Positions 39,134 to 48,885 of a stretch of 64,000 bases of DNA are shown here, piece by piece. The notes under the pieces were generated by a model. It was not told the origin of the DNA. It was given only the letters and a program-made list of their open reading frames with translations, and ran no database searches. The translations under genes and the position numbers were made by a program. Source of the DNA: Myxococcota bacterium (GTDB lineage: Bacteria > Myxococcota_A > Bradymonadia > UBA7976 > UBA1532); assembly GCA_963169045.1 (NCBI GenBank), contig CAUJDF010000056.1, forward strand, positions 41,903 to 105,902, given 5' to 3'. The stretch's first letter is position 1; each line of letters begins with the position of its first letter.

Positions 39134-40059
39134 CGACCCCGGATCTCGGCCAGGATCTCGCGCCCGCCCTCGGCGAGCAGGCGTTCGGCCACCTCGAGGC
39201 CCAGCGCCTCGGGGTCGGTGCCGAAGGCCGTGTGCACCACGGTCCGGCCCGCGTCGGGGTGGCCGATCATGGCCTTGAGGCGCAGGTTCTCGCCGTCGTT
39301 GCTCGCCCAGCCGGCCACCGGCACGCGGCAGTCGCCCTCGACGGCGCGCAGGAAGGCCCGCTCCGCGGCCGTGCAGCGCGCCGTGGGCACGTCGTGCAGC
39401 GGCTGCAGCAACCCGCGCACCCGCGCGTCGTCGCTGCGGATCTCGAGGGCGAGCGCCCCCTGTCCCACTGCCGGCACCCACCGCTCGGGGTTGAGCGGCA
39501 GGAAGTCGAGGTCCTTGCGCTGGGTGATCTTCATGCGCAGCAGGCCGGCCATCGCGAGGACCACCGAGTCGACGCGGCGGGGCGGCTCCTCGAGCAGGCG
39601 GCCCACGCGCGTCTGCACGTTGCCGCGGATGGGCACGATCTCGGCGCCGGCCCAACGTCCGCGCACGAGGCACGTGCGGCGCAGGCTGGACGTGCCGATG
39701 ATGCGCGCGTCGTCCGGGCGCTCGCCGGCGCGGGTGATCACGCAATCGCGCACGTCCGCCCGGGTGGGGACGCAGCCGATGCTCATCCCCTCGGGCAGCG
39801 CGCTCGGCACGTCCTTCAAGCTGTGAACGGCGAGGTCGATGCGGTCGTCGGCCAGCGCGACCTCGAGCTCCTTCGTGAAGAGGCCCTTGCCGCCGATCTC
39901 CGCCAGCGGACGGTCGAGGAAGCGGTCGCCGCTCGTCGTGAACTCGACCCGCTCGAGCTCGATGCCGGGGTGCGCCTCGCGCAGCAGCTCGGCGACGTGG
40001 TCGGCCTGCCACAGCGCCAGCGCGGAGGCCCGGGTGCCGATGCGCAGCTTGGTTGTCAC
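39130..40059 (-). CDS. hemC: Porphobilinogen deaminase (hydroxymethylbilane synthase)
   Basis: The 309-residue cytoplasmic enzyme joins four porphobilinogens. It has the N-terminal LRIGTRASALALWQA, the FTTSGDRFLDRPLAEIGGKGLFTKELE block, the active-site DLAVHSLKDVP segment, RGNVQTRVGRL, and the dipyrromethane-cofactor Cys in GDCRVPVAGWA. Length is typical. It is separated from hemA by 11 bases and overlaps cobA-hemD by four, inside a tightly packed tetrapyrrole operon. Confidence 0.97.
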   Translation of the reverse strand: MTTKLRIGTRASALALWQADHVAELLREAHPGIELERVEFTTSGDRFLDRPLAEIGGKGLFTKELEVALADDRIDLAVHSLKDVPSALPEGMSIGCVPTRADVRDCVITRAGERPDDARIIGTSSLRRTCLVRGRWAGAEIVPIRGNVQTRVGRLLEEPPRRVDSVVLAMAGLLRMKITQRKDLDFLPLNPERWVPAVGQGALALEIRSDDARVRGLLQPLHDVPTARCTAAERAFLRAVEGDCRVPVAGWASNDGENLRLKAMIGHPDAGRTVVHTAFGTDPEALGLEVAERLLAEGGREILAEIRGR

Positions 40060-40070
40060 GTGTCTTCCCT

Positions 40071-41345
40071 TCAGTTGCTCGGGTCGTCGAGGCGGAAGAG
40101 CCGGCGCGTCAGCGCGAGCAGGGCGTCGCCGTCCGGCTCGGTCGCGCCGCGCTTCACCTCGGTGAGCACGTCGTGTAGCAGCTTGTTCACGAGGCGCTCG
40201 GCGAGGATCTCGACCGTCTTCTGGTGGCGCGCGTCGAGGCCCTCCATGCGCGCCAGCGCTTTCGCCAGCTCCTCCTTCTTCAGCGCCTCGGCCCGCTCGC
40301 GCAGCGCCACGATCGTCGGCGTCGCCACCTGCGACGCGATCTCACGGACGAAGCGCGTCGCCTCGCCGTCGACGAGGGCCTCGGCCGCCTCCGCCTCGCG
40401 CCGCCGGTCGGCCAGGTTCTCGCCGGCGATGTGCTGCAGGTCGTCGACGTCGTAGATGTAGACGTTGTCGAGTTGGTTGATCGCCGGGTCGACGTTGCGG
40501 GGCACGGCGATGTCGATGATGAAGATCGACCGGTACTTGCGCGCCTTCAGCACCGGCTTGAGGCGCTTGCGGTCGATCAGGTAGCCGCGCGCGCCGGTGG
40601 AGGTGATCACGATGTCGGCCTGCACGAGCAGATCCGGCAGCTCGTCCAGCGAACGCGGCACGCCGCCGAGGCGCTCCGCCAGCGCGCGCGCCCGCTCAGG
40701 GTTGCGGTTGGCGACGAGAAGGCCCTTGACGCCCGCCCCGTTCAGATGCCGGGCCGCGAGCTCGCCCATCTTGCCGGCGCCCACCAGCAGCACGGTCGAG
40801 CGGCCCAGATCGCCGAAGATCTGCTTCGCCAGGTCGACGGCCACGCTGCTCACCGACACCGGGCTGCGGCCGATGCCGGTCTCGCTGCGCACGCGCTTGG
40901 CCACCGCGAAGGCGCGCATGACCGCGCGCTGCAACGCCGGACCGGTCACGCCGGCCTCGCGGCAGATCTCGAACGACGCCTTGAGCTGCCCCAGGATCTG
41001 CGGCTCGCCGATGACCATGCTCTCGAGGCTCGCGGCGACCCGAAAGAGGTGGCGCACGGCGGCGGCGCCGGCGTGCCGGTACAGGTGCGGCGCCAGCGTC
41101 GCGGGGGAGGCGCCGCCGAGATCGGCCAGGAGCGCGGCCAGGGGCTCGCCGAGCCCGCGCACGTCGCGGCTGGCGGCGTAGATCTCCACGCGGTTGCAGG
41201 TCGAGACGACCAGGGCCTCGCCACACCCGTCGATGCCGCAGACCCGCGCCGCCAGCGGCGCGACGGCGTCGTCGGAGACGGCGAAGCGCTCGCGGATCTC
41301 CACCGGCGCCGTCCGGTGGCTGAGGCCCAGCACGAACAGGTCCAT
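40071..41345 (-). CDS. hemA: Glutamyl-tRNA reductase
   Basis: This 424-residue enzyme catalyses the first step of C5-pathway tetrapyrrole synthesis, reducing glutamyl-tRNA to glutamate-1-semialdehyde. It begins MDLFVLGLSHRTAPVEIRERF and carries the catalytic Cys in STCNRVEIYA. The NADPH-binding motif is VLLVGAGKMGELAARHLNGAG, followed by the C-terminal dimerisation helix (HQKTVEILAERLVNKLLHDVL). ATG 41345 overlaps the stop of the ccsA-like gene (TGATG). hemL, hemB and hemE are not in this window. Confidence 0.97.
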   Translation of the reverse strand: MDLFVLGLSHRTAPVEIRERFAVSDDAVAPLAARVCGIDGCGEALVVSTCNRVEIYAASRDVRGLGEPLAALLADLGGASPATLAPHLYRHAGAAAVRHLFRVAASLESMVIGEPQILGQLKASFEICREAGVTGPALQRAVMRAFAVAKRVRSETGIGRSPVSVSSVAVDLAKQIFGDLGRSTVLLVGAGKMGELAARHLNGAGVKGLLVANRNPERARALAERLGGVPRSLDELPDLLVQADIVITSTGARGYLIDRKRLKPVLKARKYRSIFIIDIAVPRNVDPAINQLDNVYIYDVDDLQHIAGENLADRRREAEAAEALVDGEATRFVREIASQVATPTIVALRERAEALKKEELAKALARMEGLDARHQKTVEILAERLVNKLLHDVLTEVKRGATEPDGDALLALTRRLFRLDDPSN

Positions 41346-42124
41346 CAGACCAGTCCCAGGCTGTACTGAGCGACGACGACCAGGGTGACGAGCATCCCCG
41401 CCACGGTCAGCACCGCGGCACGCCGCCCGCGCCAGCCCGCAGTGAGGCGCGCCTGGAGCACGACCCCGTAGATCAGCCAGGAGATCGCGGCGAGGACGTA
41501 GGCCGCCTTGAGGCCGTGCCCGCCCTCGAGGCGCACCGCTTCGGCCGTGCCGAGCAACAGCGCCAGCGTGTAGAACGGGAAGCCGATGAGCAGGCCACGG
41601 AGCGCCAGCTGGTCCATCACGTCCAGCGGGGGCAGGCGCCGTCGGAGCTTCGCCCCCGTCTTGCGCTTCAGCATGCGCGCCTGCGCCAGGTAGAAGACCG
41701 ACACCGCCGCGGCGAACGCCAGCGCCACGATGCCGACGAACGCCAGCCCGATATGCGAGCGCAGCAGCCAGTCGTGCCAGGGCCCGCGCAGCGTGGGCGC
41801 GCGGTGGGCCACCACGGCGGCGAGGATGGCGAGCACCGTCGCCAGTGCGGCGACGACGCTCCCGAGGCCGTCGATCGGGTAGCGCCGCGAGAGCACGAGA
41901 TAGACGAGGGAGAGCCCCCACGCCGAGAACCCGAGGTAGAGGTGCGTGCCGAACGCGCGCGACGCGCCCCACGAGCCGATCAGCACCGTCCAGAGGACGA
42001 CCGTGAGCGCCAGCAGGCCGTGCGCGCCGCGCAGGAGCCCGGGACGCGGCGCCCAGAGCGACGCGAGGTAGAGCGCCGTGCTGGCGCCGAAGGCCGCGAT
42101 CCCGATGGCGAGCAGTGTGTCCAA
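41345..42124 (-). CDS. CcsA/HemX-family membrane protein
   Basis: This is a 259-residue integral membrane protein with about eight hydrophobic segments, of the cytochrome c assembly (CcsA/HemX) family. A conserved helix RSHIGLAFVGIVALAFAAAVSVFYL with a possible heme-ligand His is visible. It lies directly before hemA, the position typical of hemX/ccsA genes; whether it handles heme for cytochrome c or tunes HemA level is not decided by sequence. No ATG fits: TTG 42124, just after the met8-like stop, is the best start and yields LDTLLAIGIAAFGASTALYLA. Its stop overlaps the hemA start. Confidence 0.85.
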   Translation of the reverse strand: MDTLLAIGIAAFGASTALYLASLWAPRPGLLRGAHGLLALTVVLWTVLIGSWGASRAFGTHLYLGFSAWGLSLVYLVLSRRYPIDGLGSVVAALATVLAILAAVVAHRAPTLRGPWHDWLLRSHIGLAFVGIVALAFAAAVSVFYLAQARMLKRKTGAKLRRRLPPLDVMDQLALRGLLIGFPFYTLALLLGTAEAVRLEGGHGLKAAYVLAAISWLIYGVVLQARLTAGWRGRRAAVLTVAGMLVTLVVVAQYSLGLV

Positions 42125-42131
42125 TGGGTAA

Positions 42132-42722
42132 CTAGTGTCGGTCGCCCGTGATGGTGGACTCGACGACGCGCCGCGCTTCGGCGTCGTCGCCGCGGGCCAG
42201 GATAGCAAGCACCGGACCATTCGCCAGCGCCCGCAGCCGCGCAGCCCGCGCGGGGTGCCCGGCCAGCCGGCCCCGCGCCTCGGCCAGGAGCGCGACGAAG
42301 CGCGGCCAGTGCGCGGGCAGGTGCGCCGCGAGCGCCGCCGCCGCGCCCGGCGCCCGACCGCCGGTGGCCACCGAGACCACGAGGTCTCCGGCGCGGCCCA
42401 CGGCCGGGACCACGAAGTCGCCGTCATCGGGCGCGTCGGCGCGACCGACCGGCACGCCGCGGGCCCGGGCCGCCGCCGCCACCTCGGCGTTCACCGCCGC
42501 GGGGCCGCAGGCGAACACGAGCCGGGCGTCACCGATTTGGGACGCGTCGAACGCGGCGGTGACGCAGCGCACGCCCTCGGTGACCGGCACGTCCGGCGCG
42601 ACCCAGGTCACGCGGGCGCCGGCCGCGACGAGCGCCGCCACGCGGCGCTGCCCGACCGGACCGGCGCCCACGACGAGCACCGACCATCCCGACAGCTGAA
42701 AGTGCAGTGGAAACGCAGACAT
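42132..42722 (-). CDS. Precorrin-2 dehydrogenase / sirohydrochlorin ferrochelatase-type protein (Met8/CysG-N)
   Basis: The 196-residue protein has the NAD-binding motif VLVVGAGPVGQRRVAALVAAGA and the family segments GDFVVPAVGRAGDLVVSVATGGRAP. This type oxidises precorrin-2 to sirohydrochlorin and can insert iron to make siroheme. It complements the SUMT domain encoded four genes downstream. The canonical ATDD/VN segment is altered (VFACGPAAVN), but the RADAPDDGDF region keeps the catalytic-type Asp residues. It starts at ATG 42722, 21 bases after the thioredoxin stop, and is probably the first dedicated gene of the tetrapyrrole set. Confidence 0.9.
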   Translation of the reverse strand: MSAFPLHFQLSGWSVLVVGAGPVGQRRVAALVAAGARVTWVAPDVPVTEGVRCVTAAFDASQIGDARLVFACGPAAVNAEVAAAARARGVPVGRADAPDDGDFVVPAVGRAGDLVVSVATGGRAPGAAAALAAHLPAHWPRFVALLAEARGRLAGHPARAARLRALANGPVLAILARGDDAEARRVVESTITGDRH

Positions 42723-42743
42723 GCGGAGGCGCGGCGGCCTCGG

Positions 42744-43073
42744 TCAGAGGACGCCCTCGACGAGCTCGGTCAGCTTCGCCTTGGCGTTCGGGGGGGCGCC
42801 GACGAGCTGGTTGGCGAGCTTGCCGCCCTTGAAGACCAGCACCGTGGGAATGCCGCGAATCCCGAACTGGGTGGCCACCCGGGGGTTGTCGTCGACGTTG
42901 AGCTTGGTGACCTTCACCCGGCCCTGGTACGTCTCGGCCAGGCCCTCGACGATCGGCGCGATCGCGCGGCACGGGCCGCACCAGGGCGCCCAGAAGTCCA
43001 CCAGGACGGGGACGTCGCTGTTGATCACCTCGCTCTCGAAGGTGGCGTCGGTGACGTTGATGTAGGCGCCCAT
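42744..43073 (-). CDS. trxA: Thioredoxin
   Basis: This is a complete 109-residue cytoplasmic thioredoxin with the active site W31-CGPC-35 in VLVDFWAPWCGPCRAIAPIVE, the cis-Pro loop GIRGIPTVLVFKGGK, and the usual charged N-terminus. AAAGGAGAA provides a clear ribosome-binding site. It sits between rodA (48 bases upstream) and the met8-like gene (21 bases downstream), linking the cell-wall and tetrapyrrole runs. It is a general disulfide reductase; no special partner is implied. Confidence 0.97.
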   Translation of the reverse strand: MGAYINVTDATFESEVINSDVPVLVDFWAPWCGPCRAIAPIVEGLAETYQGRVKVTKLNVDDNPRVATQFGIRGIPTVLVFKGGKLANQLVGAPPNAKAKLTELVEGVL

Positions 43074-43121
43074 CGTGGGGTTCTCCTTTCCGGATACAGG
43101 ACGGTGTACCAGTAGATACGC

Positions 43122-44216
43122 TCAGAAGACCATCCGTCGCATCGAGACATTGAGCACGAGACCCATCCCGAGCATCACGGTCATCACCGAGGTGCCGCCA
43201 TAGCTCATGAGCGGCAACGTCACGCCGGTGACGGGCAACAGGTGGAGCACCATGCCCACGTTCATCACGACCTGCCAGAAGACGAGCGCGGCGACGCCGA
43301 TGGCGACGTGCGTCCCGAACTTGTCGCGCGCCGTCGTCGCCACCCGCAGCATGCCGACCACGAGGCCCATGTAGAGCAGCACGACGAGCCCGGCGCCGAT
43401 GAAGCCGTGCTCTTCGGCGAAGTTCGCGAAGACGAAGTCGGTGTGGTTCTCGGGCAGGAAGCCGCCGGCCACCTGCGTCCCCTGCCCGTGTCCCTTGCCC
43501 GTCAGCTCCCCGCTGCCCACCGCCACCAGCGCCTGGTTGGCGTGCCAGCCGGTGCCGAGCGTGTCGGCCTTCTCGTCGAGCAGCGTGAGGATGCGGTCCT
43601 TCTGGTAGTCGTGCAGCACGAACGCCCAGGCGACGGGCACCGCCACCAGCGCGCCCACCACGAGCGTCATCAGCGTGCGCTTCTCGAACCGCTCGAACAC
43701 GAGCATCGAGAACGCGATGAACACCAACATCAGCGTGTGGCCCAGATCGGGCTCCTGCAGGATGAGGAAGCACGGCAGGGCCAGCAGGCCGGCGATCGGC
43801 AATAGATCGCGCAGGGTGTAACCGCCGGGCTTCGTCTGGCGGTTGAACATCGACGCCAGCATGAGGATGACGGCGAGCTTCGTGGGCTCCGACGGCTGGA
43901 AGCTCAGGCTCCCGAGGTCGAACCAGCGGCGCGAGCCGTTGACCTCCTTGCCGATCACCAGCACGAGCCCCAGCAGGAGCACCATCACGATGTAGAACAG
44001 CGGCGCGTGCCGCTCGAGGTGCCGGTAGTCGATGGCGGCGACGACGCCCATCATCGCCGCGCCCGCCAACAGGAACCAGAACTGGCGCAGGTAGATGGCG
44101 GTGCCGGCCGCGGTGGACGTCGACTGCAGGTTGTAGATGCCGATGGCGCCCAGGCCGAGCACCATCACCACCAGCGGCCAGCTCGGACGAGCGACCGCCT
44201 GCAGCGCGCGGATCAT
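43122..44216 (-). CDS. rodA: Rod-shape peptidoglycan glycosyltransferase RodA
   Basis: The 364-residue SEDS-family membrane polymerase has about ten transmembrane segments and the hallmark regions NGSRRWFDLGSLSFQPSEPTKLA, LQEPDLGH, FLPENHTDFVFANFAEEHGF and LPLMSYGGTSVM. RodA polymerises glycan strands during lateral growth with its class B PBP partner. ATG 44216 overlaps the mrdA stop (ATGA). It is the last gene of the mreB-mreC-mreD-mrdA-rodA set. Confidence 0.97.
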   Translation of the reverse strand: MIRALQAVARPSWPLVVMVLGLGAIGIYNLQSTSTAAGTAIYLRQFWFLLAGAAMMGVVAAIDYRHLERHAPLFYIVMVLLLGLVLVIGKEVNGSRRWFDLGSLSFQPSEPTKLAVILMLASMFNRQTKPGGYTLRDLLPIAGLLALPCFLILQEPDLGHTLMLVFIAFSMLVFERFEKRTLMTLVVGALVAVPVAWAFVLHDYQKDRILTLLDEKADTLGTGWHANQALVAVGSGELTGKGHGQGTQVAGGFLPENHTDFVFANFAEEHGFIGAGLVVLLYMGLVVGMLRVATTARDKFGTHVAIGVAALVFWQVVMNVGMVLHLLPVTGVTLPLMSYGGTSVMTVMLGMGLVLNVSMRRMVF

Positions 44217-46141
44217 GGGAGGCCCCGGTCCGTCCTTCTGGCGCCGGCGTTCGAGGCCTGCACGCTGAAGATCGGCTCCACGCGCTCGTGGAAGGCCTCG
44301 ATGATGTGGCGCGCGACCGGCGCGGCATCCTTGCCGCCGCTGCCGCCGTGCTCGAGGAAGACGACCACGACGAGCCGGGGCGACTCGGCGGGCGCATACC
44401 CGGCGAACCAGGCGTGGGTGCGCTCGCGGAAGGCGCGGATCTCGGCCGACACCGCCTTGCCGCCGCTGCCGCCCTTCACCTCGGCGGTGCCGGTCTTGCC
44501 GGCGATGCGGCCCCACGACAGCGCGGCCTTCGTCCCGGTGCCGATCTTCGGGTCGTTCACGACGCGCTCGAGGCCGCGGCGGATGTCGGCCAGGTGCTGG
44601 GCGTCGACCGGCAGCTGTCGCACGACCTGGGGCGCGAACCGGCGCACCACCTCGCCGTCGCCCGTCTGGATGCGCTCGACGACGTGGGGCGCGAACAGCG
44701 TGCCGCCGTTGGCGACCGCGGCGTAGGCCATCGCCACCTGGACCGGCGTCGATCGGACGTCGCCCTGGCCGATCGCCGTCGAAAGCGCGAGCCCGAACTG
44801 GTAACCGCCAGGCGTCTTCTCGTCGTGCCACGCGCGCGTGGGTACGACGCCGGCCGCCTCGCCGTTGAGGCCGAGGGCCGTGCGCTCGCCGAAGCCGAAC
44901 AGGCGGCCGTAGGTGGCGAGCGTGTCGATGCCCATCGTCTCGCCGAGCTTATAGAAGTAGACGTCGGCGGAGGCGGCGAGCGCGCCGCTGAGGTCGACCT
45001 CGCCGTGCCCCGACAGCTTGTGGCAGTGGAAGGTGCGGTTGCCGAAGACGTACGCGCCGGGGCTCGAGATCTTCGTTTCGGCCTTGATCGTGCCTTCTTC
45101 GAGAGCGCCGAGCGCCGTGACGACCTTGTAGACCGAACCCGGGAAGTACGACTGCACGCTCTTGTCGAGCAGCGGGTTGTAGGGGTTCTCGTCGGTCTCG
45201 CGCTTGGCCTCGGGCGTGAGCTTGCCCGACCAGAGGTTGGGGTCGTAGCCGGGCTTCGACACCATGCCGAGCACCGCGCCGTCGCGGGGATCGACGACGA
45301 CCGCCGCGCCCGACTGGTAACCGGCCAGTGCGTTGAGCAGGATGCGCTGGACCTCGGCGTCGACCGTGAGCACGACGTCGTTGCCGCGCCGCGGGTCCTC
45401 GCGCGTCTGGCCGGGCAACGTCGCCACGGCGTCGCGGTCGGCCTGGCGGGCGCCGCGGGCGTCGACCTCGACGCGCTCCCAGCCGTCCTCGCCGGCGAGG
45501 ACGTCGTCGAAGCGGCGCTCGACGCCCGCGCGACCGAGCAGCGAGTCGGCCTGCAGCACGCGCCCCGCCTCGCTGCCCCGGTTCAGCTCCTCGGCCGTCG
45601 GCTTGCCGAGGTAACCGAGCAGGTGCGCGCCGACGAGGCCCTCGGGATAGCTGCGGCTGTGCCGCACGCCGATCGAGAGGCCGTCGACCCGCGCCCGCAG
45701 AGCCTCGGCGAGCGCCACGCGCTTGCGGTCGATGTCGCCGCGCACGAGCACCGCCTGGTAGCGCCACATCCCCCGCGGTTCTTCGATGCGCTCGCGGAGC
45801 CGCTCGCGATCGAGCGTGTCGAGCTCGAGCACCTCGGTGAGCCCGTCGAGGACCGCCCCGACGTTCTTCACGCGCGCCGGCGTGACGTAGAGGTCGAACG
45901 AGGGCTCGTTGACGGCGAGCGCGCGGCCGTGACGGTCGAAGACGGCGCCGCGCTCGGCGGGCAGGACGACCTTGCGGGTGAAGTTGCGCTGGGACGCCTC
46001 GCGATGGTCCGGCCCTTCGACCAGCTGCAGCTGGGCGAGCCGGCCGATGAACACCGTGAACACCGCGGCGACGACCAGCATCAGGCGGTGCACGCGGCGT
46101 CGGTGCCCCGATGAGGGCGTATCGAGGTAGACCGTCGACAT
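44213..46141 (-). CDS. mrdA: Penicillin-binding protein 2 (peptidoglycan transpeptidase)
   Basis: The 642-residue class B PBP has an N-terminal membrane anchor (about 17-37, LMLVVAAVFTVFIGRLAQL), a PBP dimer/pedestal domain, and a transpeptidase domain with S336VYK339, S391AD393 and K549TGT. The KTG motif is followed by the segment HAWFAGYAP. It cross-links glycan strands made by RodA in the elongasome. The SxN motif reads SAD here, as in many PBP2 enzymes. It overlaps rodA by four bases and follows mreD after a 128-base gap that may carry a weak terminator or a separate promoter. Confidence 0.97.
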   Translation of the reverse strand: MSTVYLDTPSSGHRRRVHRLMLVVAAVFTVFIGRLAQLQLVEGPDHREASQRNFTRKVVLPAERGAVFDRHGRALAVNEPSFDLYVTPARVKNVGAVLDGLTEVLELDTLDRERLRERIEEPRGMWRYQAVLVRGDIDRKRVALAEALRARVDGLSIGVRHSRSYPEGLVGAHLLGYLGKPTAEELNRGSEAGRVLQADSLLGRAGVERRFDDVLAGEDGWERVEVDARGARQADRDAVATLPGQTREDPRRGNDVVLTVDAEVQRILLNALAGYQSGAAVVVDPRDGAVLGMVSKPGYDPNLWSGKLTPEAKRETDENPYNPLLDKSVQSYFPGSVYKVVTALGALEEGTIKAETKISSPGAYVFGNRTFHCHKLSGHGEVDLSGALAASADVYFYKLGETMGIDTLATYGRLFGFGERTALGLNGEAAGVVPTRAWHDEKTPGGYQFGLALSTAIGQGDVRSTPVQVAMAYAAVANGGTLFAPHVVERIQTGDGEVVRRFAPQVVRQLPVDAQHLADIRRGLERVVNDPKIGTGTKAALSWGRIAGKTGTAEVKGGSGGKAVSAEIRAFRERTHAWFAGYAPAESPRLVVVVFLEHGGSGGKDAAPVARHIIEAFHERVEPIFSVQASNAGARRTDRGLP

Positions 46142-46231
46142 CGATACCGGAAAGCGGCCTGCGGGCCACCCGCAAGACGGCGCCCACCCTAGCAGAGGCG
46201 CACTGGCGCGCCAACGAAAAGACGGGCCGGC

Positions 46232-46250
46232 GGGCGTTTCGGCGAAACCC
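46232..46250 (-). terminator. Weak hairpin after mreD
   Basis: In the 128-base gap between mreD and mrdA, the minus strand reads GGGTTTC, a three-base loop, then GAAACgCCC, an eight-base stem with one bulge, followed about ten bases later by TTTT. It may partially terminate mre transcripts before mrdA. Confidence 0.35.
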
Positions 46251-46269
46251 TCGCCGTGACGCGGAAAAT

Positions 46270-46776
46270 CTACAGGAGATCGGTGTCCGGGCGACGCACC
46301 AGCAGCGAGTCGACGCGGTCGAGCAGCGGGAAGACGAGCGGCACGGCGACGAGCACGACGAGCAGCCGCGGAAACAGCAGCCCCACCACCCGCTCCGTGA
46401 ACGTGGTGTCTCCGAGGAACAGCCGGCCGATCAGCGCGAGCAGGAAGAGGCTCGCCAGGGCCCCGGCGATGCCGAGCGGCAGCCGCCCCAGGATGCCCTG
46501 GAAGCGCACCCGGCTCGCCAGCGCCCGCGACACGTAGAACAGCAGCACGGCGTGGAGCATGTAGGCCCCGGGCGGGCTCCCGGCGAAGCCGTCGTTCAAC
46601 AGGCCGAGCACCGCCGCGGCGAGGGCGCCCTCCGTCCAGTCACGGCTCGCGCCGAGCCACAGCAGCAGGACCACCAGCAGGTTCGGCGAGAACGCGTCGA
46701 GCGCCGCCGCTTCGCGCACGAACAGGTCGACGCACAGCGCCGACATGCCCAGCAAGAGGAGCGTGAAGAACCTCAC
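46270..46776 (-). CDS. mreD: Rod shape-determining protein MreD
   Basis: The 168-residue membrane protein has five or six hydrophobic segments and the MreD-like stretch SPNLLVVLLLWLGASRDWTEGALAAAVLGLLNDGFAGSP (shown as family pattern: acidic/Gly motif after TM3). The start is GTG 46776, overlapping the mreC stop (GTGA). MreD is a small integral component of the elongasome with MreC and PBP2. The assignment rests on hydrophobicity, size and position, since the family is poorly conserved. Confidence 0.92.
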   Translation of the reverse strand: MRFFTLLLLGMSALCVDLFVREAAALDAFSPNLLVVLLLWLGASRDWTEGALAAAVLGLLNDGFAGSPPGAYMLHAVLLFYVSRALASRVRFQGILGRLPLGIAGALASLFLLALIGRLFLGDTTFTERVVGLLFPRLLVVLVAVPLVFPLLDRVDSLLVRRPDTDLL

Positions 46777-47669
46777 TCCTGGGGCTCCGCGATCGCGGCG
46801 GGCGCGTCGCGCTGCAGCTGCTTGCCGTCGGCGGTGAGGCCGGTGGGACCGAGGACGACGAAGACCTCCTCGAGGGCGCCGAGATCGGCACCAGGCACGA
46901 GCTCCGCCTTGCTGAACGGACCGGTCTCGGGCGTGTCGACCTTCGCGAGCTCGCCGAGGACGAGGCCGCGTGGGTAGCGACCGTCGTCGCCGCTGGTGAG
47001 GACGCGGTCGCCGACGACGGCATCCTCGGAGCGCTTGAGGTACTCGATGCGCGCCGCGTACCGATCGGCGTCGCCGGTGCCGACGGCGACGCCCCGGGCG
47101 CCGCTGCGCTCGAGCACGACGTCGACGGCGCTGCGCGGATCCGTCACGAGCAGCACTTCGGCGCGGTCGCCCGAGACGGTGCGGATCTGGCCGACGACCC
47201 CCCCGGGCGCGATCACCGGCATGCCCTCGTCGACCTCGCCCTCGCCGACCCCGAGCACGACCTTCACCACGCGAAAGTACGGGCTCGTGCTCCGCGCGAC
47301 CACGCGCGCCGCGCGGAGGCGCAGGTCCTTGCGGCGATCGCCCAGATCGAGGAGCGCCCGCAGCCGTGCGTTCTCCTGCTCGAGGCCCGCGGAGTCGGCG
47401 ACCTGCTGACGGAGCTGCAGGACCTCCGCGTGCAGCTGCGCGTTCTCCTCGCGCACCCCGGCCAGCGCCAGATAGTCGGACCACAAGTGCCGCACGCCCC
47501 GGGCGGCCGCCGTCACACCATCGTGCACCGGCGCCAGGACGCGCATCAGGCCTTCGCGCACGAACGGCGGCAGTCGGCCCCTGCGATCGAGGACGAGCAG
47601 ACCGACCGCCGTGCCCACGAGGAGCAGGCCGACGAGGATCGCCTGCCGCGGAGAGGACGTGCGGCGCAT
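46773..47669 (-). CDS. mreC: Rod shape-determining protein MreC
   Basis: The 298-residue bitopic inner-membrane protein has one N-terminal TM (QAILVGLLLVGTAVGLLVL), a coiled coil (REENAQLHAEVLQLRQQVAD...LEQENARLRALLDL) and the periplasmic beta-barrel domain (GVGEGEVDEGMPVIAPGGVVGQI, VLLVTDPRSAVDVVLERSGARGV). It tethers MreB filaments to periplasmic PBP2. ATG 47669 is 11 bases after the mreB stop. Length and order are typical. Confidence 0.96.
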   Translation of the reverse strand: MRRTSSPRQAILVGLLLVGTAVGLLVLDRRGRLPPFVREGLMRVLAPVHDGVTAAARGVRHLWSDYLALAGVREENAQLHAEVLQLRQQVADSAGLEQENARLRALLDLGDRRKDLRLRAARVVARSTSPYFRVVKVVLGVGEGEVDEGMPVIAPGGVVGQIRTVSGDRAEVLLVTDPRSAVDVVLERSGARGVAVGTGDADRYAARIEYLKRSEDAVVGDRVLTSGDDGRYPRGLVLGELAKVDTPETGPFSKAELVPGADLGALEEVFVVLGPTGLTADGKQLQRDAPAAIAEPQE

Positions 47670-47680
47670 GGAGGCCGTCG

Positions 47681-48766
<1,086 letters not shown>

Positions 48767-48816
48767 CTAGCACATGGGTGCTATCGGGGCAAACGGAAAG
48801 GGTGGCCCCCCGAGTC

Positions 48817-48845
48817 TTGACCGACGGTCATCGGGTCCATACGAT
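48817..48845 (+). promoter_or_regulatory. Sigma-70-type promoter of the ppiD-like gene
   Basis: TTGACC (48817-48822) and TACGAT (48840-48845) with a 17-base spacer lie 40 bases before ATG 48886, in the mreB/ppiD divergent gap. Five of six -35 positions and four of six -10 positions match consensus. Confidence 0.6.
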
Positions 48846-48885
48846 GCCGCGTTTCCATGCCCCAGAACGAGAGGGTCAGACCGAC

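Noticed and set aside
37595..40012. A single 805-codon frame that would join cobA-hemD to upstream sequence in the hemC region
   Set aside because: The extra N-terminal part is an out-of-frame reading of hemC; the SUMT domain starts exactly at ATG 39133 with an ATGA overlap.
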